The notes beneath the pieces are model-generated. The model saw only the letters and a program-made list of their open reading frames with translations. It was not told the DNA's origin and made no database searches. A DNA stretch of 64,000 nt, taken from Phycomyces nitens. Taxonomy: Eukaryota; Mucoromycota; Mucoromycetes; Mucorales; Phycomycetaceae. This document shows positions 23,858 to 32,668 of this stretch, one piece after another. The translations under genes and the position numbers were made by a program. The stretch is from the NCBI GenBank assembly GCA_022702545.1, contig JAHRBC010000001.1:8928001-8992000 (forward strand), given 5' to 3'. Numbering within the stretch: position 1 is the stretch's first letter; each line of letters starts with the position of its first letter.

Positions 23858-24368
23858 AGAAGATTAAATTATATAATTATTAATAATAATAATAAAAACA
23901 ATAATAATAATAATAAAAATACTACTTTATTCGAGTCGAGGTGCTTGCGACCATTAAATAAAACGTTGCCAAGAAACGTGAATTATAATCATTTTAGCAT
24001 GCCACTTTTACCAACCATTAAAATAAACTTGCAGCAAATTGTATACTATTATTTTAAACATTAGATTATTCAAATTTGTTTCAAACTGGCGATCTTGTTA
24101 AAATAGATTATTTTGGGTGCCAATATCTGAGCCCTAACATGTTTAGCCTTCAGCCGACTGGACTAGGCCAATAAAAACCTCAAAACGATTCTAAAACACC
24201 ATACAGGGCCATAATATCAGCTGGTGTGCAACAGTAGGCTTAATACATGTACAACCAGAAAGTGCAAACTCGTGGTGTGTGTACTGTCTTGCTCTCTCTC
24301 TTTTTTTTTCTGTATACATATTTCCTTCTCTTACCAAACCGAGGACCGTGCCATCTTTCTCTTCTTTA
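23858..24368. other. Intergenic, no gene seen
   Basis: AT-rich spacer with an AATAAT repeat at 23877-23918 just after ERG24 and a CT-rich tract (24290-24310) before the next gene. Confidence 0.35.
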
Positions 24369-26043
24369 ATGCCTTCACTCGCATCGCGATCTTCTACTCC
24401 CACTCATTCAATGCCTCACAATCTCCAGACCTCTGTAGGGGGATCTCCGGGATCCCTTGAATCCCCTATTCCAAGGTTCAGTGTGAACTCAAACTTGATG
24501 AATTATTCGATTCCAAAAAACGAGCAAGAGGTACAGCTTCACCATTTCCTGAATCTTGTACTGATTCTCGTAGAGAACCAGACGAGAGATCCAATCGGGC
24601 GATTCTAGCACAAAGGCTCGTCAACTGGAAGGCCAAATCGAAGGCCTTACTCTGCAAAACGTAAAGCTTCAGCGCACCAACCGTCTTCTTAAAGTAGACA
24701 CCGACAACCTCATTGAACAAAAGACTCGACCTCTCGAAGAGAAGATCAGGATGCTAACTCTCAACAATGTCCAGCTCCAGCGAGTGACCCGTCTGTTGCA
24801 GCAAGATTTAGAAGAAAAGACTAAACAGATGCTTCATATTCAGTGTGAGCAGATAATGCAGATGAAGAATGTTGGGCCAGAGTATGAGTTTCTGGTACAG
24901 ATGGTCAATCTGCTTCATCGACAGGTAAAAAAAAAAGAAGAAGCAGACTTTAGACCAACAAAAAAAATTCCTCGAGGCTGCTTCTGTCTTGGCTGTGTGT
25001 GTGTGTGTATACTGATCTGTGTTGTATGATTTGGATATACTACAGATTAGCGGAGAACCGACCTGTGAAGATACATGCTGCTACACATTGGCACCCATTG
25101 ACCAGTCCAGTATGGTCATGACATTACCACCTGAAAACGATGACCAGGAAATGGAAGCTCAACATATATGTCGCCCAATTGTTCACTCTTCAATCTCTCA
25201 AGGATCCTATGCGATTGAACTGGAGAACAAGATTGTCCGTCTGGAACAAATCATTGATCAATTGGAAGAAGACAAAGAGGTGGCCCAATGTCAACAAGAG
25301 TACAAGGACAACGATATCGAAATGCTCAAAAAAGAGCTAAGAATCAAGGATGAGATCGTTTCTCAATTAGAGCAGGACTTTATGGCCTTGGAAGAGCAGC
25401 TGGCTAGCCTTCAACGGGTTAGTGATTCCAAAAAAGAAGAGGGCTCTTTGAGGGGTTTTACTAACCCCTCTTTATATAGGAAAACGATGAACATCGTTAT
25501 AATACCGCCTTCCCAACCCATCCTAGCCCACCTCCAGAAGAACGCATCAGAGACCCAAGACGCCAGTCTCAAATGCTGATGGATTCCAAACGAAGATCAT
25601 TAGCCGTCAAGGACACCGAGGCACTCGAGAAAATGCTAAGAGGGGATCTTCAATTAGACACACCAGATACCGAAATCATGTCTTCAGACGATGAATTTGA
25701 ATTAAAGAAGCCAGAAACCAGGCAATACAAATCTATAGATCCAGAAAGTGCACCTATCTCTATCCTTTCAAGCTTTGGGCCAGTACATCCAATTGCTACA
25801 AACGAATCAAATACACCCGATGCTATCCCAGGTGCCTATGACCAAGAACCATTTACCTATGGCTCATGGAATCCCCGGGATCCATTCGTACCATTTGTAG
25901 TGATGGCCATCCTATTGGGACTCGCAGCCCAGTTGGGTGTCACTGATGACTGGACGGTTCCAATTACATTGGTTACCATGGTCTCTGGCTTCCTTTGGTC
26001 TGGAGCAGCCAAGGGTGTCCAACTCAAAGTAAACCTGAATTGA
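24369..26043 (+). CDS. Coiled-coil protein with C-terminal membrane segment
   Basis: Four exons, 24369-24530, 24574-24924, 25046-25417 and 25480-26043, give 482 residues, all joined in phase 0. The first intron is only 43 nt (GTACAG...CTCGTAG). The N-terminus is Ser/Pro-rich and disordered. Long heptad-type helices follow (RQLEGQIEGLTLQNVKLQR, then KIRMLTLNNVQLQRV, and later ELENKIVRLEQIIDQLEED), then an acidic linker. Near the C-terminus are two hydrophobic stretches (FVVMAILLGLAAQLG and ITLVTMVSGFLWSG), suggesting a hairpin or tail anchor in an endomembrane with the coiled coil in the cytosol. This looks like a tether or golgin-like architecture, but I recognise no specific family, so function is open. 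The third intron contains a strong hairpin. Confidence 0.72.
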
Positions 26044-28140
26044 ATCCTAATCATACATAGAATATTCCCCTCTCTCTCACTCGCTCCTACCCTTTTTACC
26101 CTCTTGTCTTTTATATCTATCCAAAACATGTACATACACAACAAGCCCTTTAATTCTATTTTAGCTTTGACATGACTTAATAGTAAAGAATTTCATTTAT
26201 TAATTTATTTATTTAATAAGAAATCTGTCATGACAGATCTTTTGAGGATACCACAAACTGGACTACTTGGAATATATATTCCTATTACTTGATACCCTTG
26301 AAGCATTTTTGGCAGCAATGTCTAGAAAGCACTTATTGAGAATAGAAAACACATTAGCTCCAGCCAAGATCCATGGTCAAATTGATGTTTTCTTCTTCTT
26401 TCTTTCAAGTACCTTGTAAATCAAGATTTAGAATAAAGTCTAAATCACCCATATTCTTTTCCATGTTTCCATCAATGAAAACATAAAATACAGTTCAGAC
26501 GCCAAGGTAGAGAGAGAGAGAGAGACGCATGAAATCCGACTATTGACAAGGTTGATTATCAATGTTATCATTTGTATCTTTCTGAAATGGTCAAAATTAC
26601 AAACATCTCAACAGCTTTGTATTGCCCACCCTTTTTTTTTAATTGAATCAAAGGTCAAGGGCTACCGTAATCTATTACGACCACACAACCTGACAATACA
26701 TTTGACGAACAAATTTGTATTTGTATTTCTGTTTTTTGTATTCAACAAGTACTTGACTAAGCTTGATAGAAAGTATTACAAGATGCACATTCTAGAACTT
26801 GGCAAAAAAAATCTCATTCTGTCTTGTGATTTCGAAATACCGTTCAAATCGATAGATATTTAAAGTACATTGGTTTCGTTCGAATGATAAAAAAAAGCGC
26901 ATTTTACTTTGCCAGTCAAATAAATGAACATCAAAATATAATAAGATGAATGGCTCTGGAATCCAGAAAACAGTATAGATCCCCAATGGCTTTATAGCTG
27001 ATTATTTATATAATCTAGATTATTGAATAGCCACCAGAGTCTGGCTGATCAACATACCTTGATGACAAGATAATTCTCATGAATCAAGCAAAAATAAACA
27101 ACGGTTGTGCCTGATCATTCTGCAATCCAATGCCTTTTTTTTTTCCACAAACCACATCATCCAATCGCTTGGCTGCAATGCCCGCCAGCCATATTTGGCA
27201 AGCCGATAAAATTCCACTGTTGCACTGTTGCACTGTGCCCTATATATGCAAGCATTTTTTAGGGAAACAAACTCGTAGACTGGCGCAGTGCTGTTTCCAT
27301 AATAAGAAATATAATTGCTATATCAGCTGGTAAATCAGTCTATTGCAAACTGGTAACCAGGCAACAAAAACCAAGTATTTTATATCTTTTGCCACCATTT
27401 GCTCCAAATGTCAAAGATATCCAGAATACAATCGATGCAATGTTTGTCTCTTGTGGGAGCCAGAAATCCATTCAAGTTGGACATCTTGAAATAGCGTTCT
27501 ATACTCTTGAGTTTGCTGTCAAAAAAGAAAAGCAGAATTAATTTATCAAACCTTTGAGAATTCCAGAAAGATAGGGGATATCCCCAAATTAACATGTGGC
27601 AGAGATATCACCATTACAATTTACAGCCCTAATGAGCCAAGTTGTTATAATTATTATGAGTATAATTATTCTGGCCAATAAGACAAGACCTGGCCATACA
27701 TCTCTTATATATCTTTCATCAATTGGGTTCATGAAACAAGGGTTGGTCCGGCTATGTTTATATTGGTGAGAAAATATTTATGGACGATCGCATGCCTTGA
27801 TTTCTCACGTCTATTCTCGGCAAGATGTTGTGACTGTGTGTTCTTTTGTGACCAAGGCCAATGGATTTAAAAAAAGGCTTGTATTTTGCTCAATTTTTTG
27901 TACTCTATGTTTAAGTCTCCGCTCTTGTGCCCTCAAAGATGCTTCTTAGAATTTACTTTAGTTTATTTATATTATATCAAAAACTATGTACACCACTCAA
28001 CGTGGCGAGTAGGCAATAAAAATGTGAGCCCGCCTCCACCTGCCAAAAATAATAAAATAATATAAAAAAAGGCTTGTCCGCCAAGACTTTGACTCCTTGT
28101 GCTTTTGCAATCATTTTATTTCTTTTAAATAGCCTCTAAC
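26044..28140. other. Gene-free AT-rich stretch
   Basis: About 2.1 kb with only short, unrelated frames on both strands. A GA repeat lies at 26511-26525, and there are several A/T runs. No transposase motif, RNA gene or domain was recognised. Confidence 0.35.
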
Positions 28141-29649
28141 ATGGGTGGAAAATATAGGTACATTACCTTGACAAACGACCAGAGCTCATCATAATAATCT
28201 ATATCCATAACATAGCCGACTTATCTATGATTCCTTGTTGGATGAGATTACCACATCCCTCGATTCTTCTCACATTGAAAACAATCGATTGCCTACAAAT
28301 TTCAAGGCTCTTGTTTCCCAAGTGTCTCTTGAAAAGCCTGTTGGGATTGTCACTGTCGAACAAGAGCCTGCGGAAGGTCTGCCTGCGGAAGGTCTGCCTG
28401 CGGAAGGTCTACCTGCGGAAGGTCTACCTGCGGAAGGTCTACCTGCGGAAGGTCTACCTGCGGAAGGTCTGACTGCTAGAGGTCTGACCGCTAGAAGTCT
28501 GCCTGCTAAAGGTTTACCTGCTAAAGGTCTACCTGCGGAAGGTCTGACTGCGGAAGGTCTGCCTGCTAAAGGTCTGCCTGCTAAAGGTCTACCTGCTAAA
28601 GGTCTGCCTCCTAAAGGTCTGCCTCCTAAAGGTCTGCCAGCTTGTGCTGGACAGTCTTCTGGCAAGGATACCATAGCTATCAATAATATGCCCGATCATA
28701 ATGATAGTAGCCTAGTAGATACAGAAATAGTCGATCGTCCTCCAGATGCTTATTTGCCAGCTAGATGTACTCCAAAAGCTCGAAAGATTCCCAAAATTGA
28801 GAAAAAGGGAGAACCACGCTTTAAGGTTGCCAAGGTTAAAAACAAGAAGCACCTAGACGCTCTAGAACGGAGAATCCAATCGATAGAGAGCCGGGGAATA
28901 TGCTCTCGGGCTGATTTGCGTTTTCTAGAAGTAAGATTTAGTAACCATAGTAAACAGACATTATTATTAAGACCATTCAAACTGAATAGTACATCAAAAA
29001 GCACGAATCTGAGCCCTCTGTTGACCATACAATATTCACAGATGGCTCATATATCGAGTGGACTGACGCTCAAGGAAAAATTGGTGTGGCTGGAATTGGA
29101 GTGTACTTTGGCCCTGGTGATCCTCGCAACCTGAGTGAATGTGTAGACCTTGATCGTAGAGATTCTAGTTCCTTTAGAGCCGAGGTTCATGTAAGTAAAG
29201 CCTTTTTATACCAAGCCAAATTAACCGTCATGTTGACGTAGGCCCTCATTCGAGCACTTGAACTCTGTCGTGATCGAAAGGGAAGCCTGAGAATCGAGAC
29301 AGACTCCTTTTCTGCCATGCAAGGTAACCCCAGCCATTGATCTGTCCAGTGGGGGATTGGGACTAACCAACAATATTATGTATAGCCGTCAGCCCAGACA
29401 GCTTCAAGCTCTCCCGCGCCCATAGCGATCTCTATACCAAACTACGGGACCTTCTCATGGAGAGAACAGACGATGTATACCTTGTAAGTGTTTTTAAGCT
29501 TATATATAACAACAGACTCACTAACCGATCTCTAGCGTAATGTACCCGGGCATACAGGAATACCTGGCAATACCATTGCAGACATGCTGGCCGGTAGGGC
29601 ATCACATGAAAGAGCTGAATATATGAAGTCAAAAGGGCAATTCTGGTAG
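28141..29649 (+). CDS. RNase H-fold protein with pentapeptide repeat array
   Basis: Six exons, 28141-28157, 28216-28930, 28990-29190, 29242-29323, 29386-29483 and 29536-29649, give 408 residues. The tiny first exon (MGGKY) is inferred because the second exon has no start before an upstream stop. Residues about 57-146 are 18 tandem five-residue units (PAEGL, PAKGL, TARGL, PPKGL). A basic linker (KARKIPKIEKKGEPRFK) follows. The C-terminal 160 residues are an RNase H domain with all four catalytic carboxylates: Asp262 in FTDGS, Glu309 in RAEVH, Asp332 in ETDS and Asp387 in NTIADMLAG, plus the conserved His377 in GHTGIPGN. RNase H degrades RNA in RNA-DNA hybrids. The usual eukaryotic hybrid-binding domain is absent. 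Origin from a host RNH1 gene or from a retroelement RNase H are both possible. Confidence 0.82.
28367..28636 (+). repeat. 15-bp minisatellite, 18 units, inside the RNase H gene
   Basis: Eighteen tandem units of the type CCTGCGGAAGGTCTG (270 bp), each coding five residues. The first seven units are nearly identical; later units drift to CCTGCTAAAGGTCTG, ACTGCTAGAGGTCTG and CCTCCTAAAGGTCTG. This gives a polarity from young to old. Because the unit is a multiple of three, other frames on both strands are also open through the array. Confidence 0.92.
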
Positions 29650-29662
29650 GGATTTCAAGAAT
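29635..29662 (+). repeat. Left copy of an exact 28-bp direct repeat
   Basis: GGGCAATTCTGGTAGGGATT followed by TCAAGAAT spans the last codons and stop of the RNase H gene. The same 28 bases recur at 31551-31578; sequence on either side of the two copies differs. Confidence 0.9.
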
Positions 29663-29833
29663 AATTTTTAAAGGAACGAAATGCTTACATTTATTCAACA
29701 TATAACTTCTCAACAGTGCTGATAGCTAGAGCATCCAAACTTGAAACTTTTATATATATATATATCTTCAAAGTATTCATTTATTAAAAAATAACAATAA
29801 TAAGAAACTAATAGTAGTAGTAGTAGTAGTAGT

Positions 29834-30356
29834 AGAGAGGTTTGGGGTTTTTATTTGTACTTTCACATTTTCCATAAAAGGCTATTTTTGGATTGTTAGC
29901 ATCCGAGGTAGCACAAAAAAGGGAAAATAACTGGCGTTATTAGTACAAAATGCCAAAATAATTCTGTTATTTTCCCTTTTGGTATTTAGCCGGATTATCC
30001 AATAAGATTACAGAAAAAAAATCTGACGAGTTAGTTTTCGTCGTGGCAATTTTGACAGATACAATTAATAAATAATTGTTTCCAACAAGTTCAAAAGGCA
30101 AAAATATATACAAATTTGCGTTGAGTAAGTTATTGTAGAGAATCCTAGCTCTTTACAAATAAATAATAAATGTCATTTTTAATAGAATAAAGTGTTTTTA
30201 ATTGAAGAAAGAAAGGTACTTCATGTCTAAAGTTTGTCACAATTTAAAATCTCTTTTCTAAATAGCAAAAGCGAAAATAAAGCGAAAACAAGAAAACAGT
30301 ACAATGATATACAAGGTAATAGCAAAAGTGAAAATAAAAACCCTCAAAACCTCTCT
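29834..30356. mobile_element. MITE-like element with about 33-bp terminal inverted repeats
   Basis: The left end (29834-29866, starting AGAGAGGTTTGGGGTTTTTA) and the right end (30323-30356, ending ACCCTCAAAACCTCTCT) are imperfect inverted repeats of about 33 bp, roughly 80 percent matched by eye. The 523-bp interior has no coding frame but holds a second, perfect 15-bp inverted repeat. Small size, inverted ends and lack of coding fit a non-autonomous DNA transposon. It lies directly after the Tc1-type transposase stop and beside a TAG microsatellite (29812-29834). Confidence 0.5.
29917..29980. repeat. Perfect 15-bp inverted repeat (possible cruciform)
   Basis: AAAAGGGAAAATAAC at 29917-29931 is the exact reverse complement of GTTATTTTCCCTTTT at 29966-29980, with a 34-nt loop that itself has TGGC/GCCA bases able to pair. 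It sits inside the MITE-like element. Confidence 0.85.
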
Positions 30357-30361
30357 AGTCT

Positions 30362-31384
30362 TTAGTATAGGTTGCCTTTAGCGTCAATCACTGCCTGGTA
30401 TCGACTCTGAATACTCCCCACTAAACATAAAACAAATTCATTGCCCAGTATCTTCCATTGTTGTTGCATTGCAACCTTCAAATTGGCCACATTTTGGATA
30501 CCGGCCCTTACTTTATTCATCCTTACTTCGAGGGCCCACCAAACGCGCTCAATGGGATTTAGATCAGGATTTTGAGCAGGCCAGTACTCAAAGCCCTTGA
30601 TTGCATGACCCTCTTTCCACCACTTTGCATAAGAGTCAGTAAGGTAGCTGGCACCATCATTTTGGAGTATAAAATTCCTATCCTATTCTTGTGACATACT
30701 TTTGGCCCAGGAAAAGAAGTTCTGAGCCAAAGTGTTGTCATGTTCGTCTTGGTTTACATTGCATTTGAGGAAGACCAAAGGGCCAGAACCACCTGCTCAG
30801 AAAAAAACTCTATATCATGGTACTACCCTTACCCCACTTTGTCACTGGTACAATATGTTCTTCTTGGTACCTTTCTCCAACTCGACTGATCACCCGAGCA
30901 CCGCCATCATTGCCCTCAACTGTGAATCGTGACTCATCAGACCAGACTATACTCTTCCATTGGTCATCTGTCTAATTGACATGATCCTTGGCCTAATGCA
31001 GTCTTTTATGCTTGTGTCTTTCTGTCAAAGCTGGCTTATGAGCTGCAATATAAGAACCAAAGCCAATGCTTTTGAGACAACTGATTACTGTTGCTCTACA
31101 GACAATAATCTCCATCTCCTGCAATGCGAATCTCAGCTGATTGTAATTGGCAAATGGATTCTTCCGTATGTATTGCACAAGATGTCTCTCCATCCTCTCG
31201 TCAATTATTTTTGGTCGTCCAGAGCTCGTTCTAGGAAGAGGTAATACAGTTTCTTTGAATCTCTCAATGATCTTCTTGACAGTTGACAAATTCATTTCTA
31301 CAATTGCCGAAATCCTTGTGGGACCAATCTCAGCCAAGTGCAGGTACATGATTCCACCAAACTTGAGCTCATTAGCCTTATAAT
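30362..31384 (-). pseudogene. Decayed Tc1-family transposase
   Basis: The minus strand reads through a Tc1 transposase with few breaks. There is a helix-turn-helix (IGPTRISAIVEMNLSTVKKI), a GRP linker (SSGRPKIIDERMERHLVQYI), VCRATVISCLKSIGFGSY, then SIVWSDESRFTVEGNDGGAR with the catalytic Asp. The end, after frameshifts, is WPAQNPDLNPIERVWWALE with the third acid, then GSIQSRYQAVIDAKGNLY and a stop at 30364-30362. The motifs are better preserved than in the copies at 6820 and 11390, but frameshifts near 30900-30990 and 30740-30800 and stops disable it. A GAGAGGTCCAAACATTTTTG-type sequence at 31510 may be its right terminal repeat. Confidence 0.8.
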
Positions 31385-31550
31385 ATGGGCCGCAAATGTC
31401 CTCTGCTGCAAATTATATTTTTATGTTGGTGTTGTTTAGTGAAAAGAGAAGAAGATAATGTTTTTATTTTTCAACAAAAGAAAACCATTTTTTTAAAAGG
31501 ATTTTTGCGAGAGGTCCAAACATTTTTGTGTCCGAGTTTATAAGGACATT
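31385..31550. other. Right end of the foreign segment
   Basis: Non-coding AT-rich DNA between the transposase start and the right 28-bp repeat. It contains a Tc1-type terminal-repeat-like sequence GGTCCAAACATTTTTGTGTC at about 31513-31532. Confidence 0.4.
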
Positions 31551-31578
31551 GGGCAATTCTGGTAGGGATTTCAAGAAT
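31551..31578 (+). repeat. Right copy of the exact 28-bp direct repeat
   Basis: Identical to 29635-29662. The downstream sequence (from 31579) is then the probable original 3' flank of the RNase H gene. Confidence 0.9.
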
Positions 31579-31951
31579 CGTCGATCCAACATCCCTCGCC
31601 GTCAATCGGCACAAATTTAACTTGGTATAAATTCAAGCAATTCTTTATCGCTTCAAAAGAAAAAATAAGAAAAATATTGACGTCTTGCCATGGTAGGACA
31701 ATTCATAAAAGATATTAATAGTGTGATTCTATTTGACTATTCAAAATTGGCTGAAAACATTTGGTGTCTTATCAGTGACAGCATCAGCACAAAAATCCCG
31801 CTGTTTTGTACTTTTTTCTTTCTTTCTTTATTAAATATACAAAAGAGTGCATTTATTTTGATTGCGTTTGTACAGGAAATGAAAGTGAATGATAATATGA
31901 TTGTATGTAATGAATGAGAATGCCAAAGTTGATTGTGATGAGAATGCTACG

Positions 31952-32668
31952 TTATATAAAGTACGGTGCTACGAGTGATACGGTCGGAAGAGAAGGGGTT
32001 GGAATGCGACCTGCGCCCTGTTGGATCGGAGGGAGGCGTGGATATCCTTCACTAGGATCTGAAAACGGACGGCCAGCGTGAGCGAGAGAGAGAAGAGAGC
32101 AAGCTACCTGGTGCTCTTTGGTGTCAAGGTCTTCGGGAACCGTGACATTTGAGGATATATAGGCCGTAAGTCGAGAAACATGCTGTTCCAGACTGGGATC
32201 TACACTGAGGGACTGTATCGGAGGCAGGACAATTAATGGTTGGGAGAGACACGGCTCCCATTGTGAGGTGGGCGAGAGAGATCCCGGCTGAGTTGCACAG
32301 CCCCGGAACGAGTCCTTTTTTGCCTCGTGTTTGCACTGTCGCTTCACACGTTTTTCAGAACGCTTTCGTCGTTTGATGACGGTTCGCATCATTGCTACCG
32401 GGCGATGTACAAGGTGTAGTTTGTAGTAGAGTCCACACGCATTGCAGATTGTGTTGCCGGCAGAATCTCTGCGCCAGAGAGGGGTGGTTGTGGTGTGGCA
32501 GTTGGAACACATCATTCCTTCCGAACGTTTCTCAGGCGAGTCTGGTCGGGTTGCGAGGGTGCAGCTAGGACAGACGGTATCAGAATGGGCATCCCAGGAA
32601 TTGGTCTTTAGGGTGTGTTGGCAGCCATCGACAGGCTTAAGGCGCTCTATGATATTCGCATAGACCAT
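31952..32668 (-). CDS. GATA-type zinc-finger transcription factor
   Basis: A single 238-residue frame. The GATA finger is C54-x2-C57-x17-C75-x2-C78 ([15 protein letters not shown] then [14 protein letters not shown]), followed by the basic tail [15 protein letters not shown], all features needed for binding GATA sites in DNA. An upstream CPSC pair (33-36) is not part of a complete second finger. The C-terminus has Pro/Leu-rich LPPIQ motifs. A sequence at about 32107-32059 looks like a 49-nt GT-AG intron, but removing it shifts the frame and loses the LPPIQQ end, so I keep it unspliced. A further 5' exon is possible: a frame with several Cys and His continues upstream to 32942. The physiological role (nitrogen, iron or light control) cannot be told from the finger alone. 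Confidence 0.8.
   Translation of the reverse strand: MVYANIIERLKPVDGCQHTLKTNSWDAHSDTVCPSCTLATRPDSPEKRSEGMMCSNCHTTTTPLWRRDSAGNTICNACGLYYKLHLVHRPVAMMRTVIKRRKRSEKRVKRQCKHEAKKDSFRGCATQPGSLSPTSQWEPCLSQPLIVLPPIQSLSVDPSLEQHVSRLTAYISSNVTVPEDLDTKEHQVACSLLSLAHAGRPFSDPSEGYPRLPPIQQGAGRIPTPSLPTVSLVAPYFI

Noticed and set aside
28367..28636. Array of short repeats considered as CRISPR-like
   Set aside because: Units are contiguous without spacers, in frame, and in a eukaryotic gene.
28270..28683. 137-codon minus-strand frame of GRPLAGRPSAG repeats
   Set aside because: The 15-bp unit keeps all frames open; the plus-strand frame continues into a real RNase H domain.
29812..29834. TAG trinucleotide repeat
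   Set aside because: Simple microsatellite next to the MITE-like element; not a target duplication or CRISPR-type repeat.
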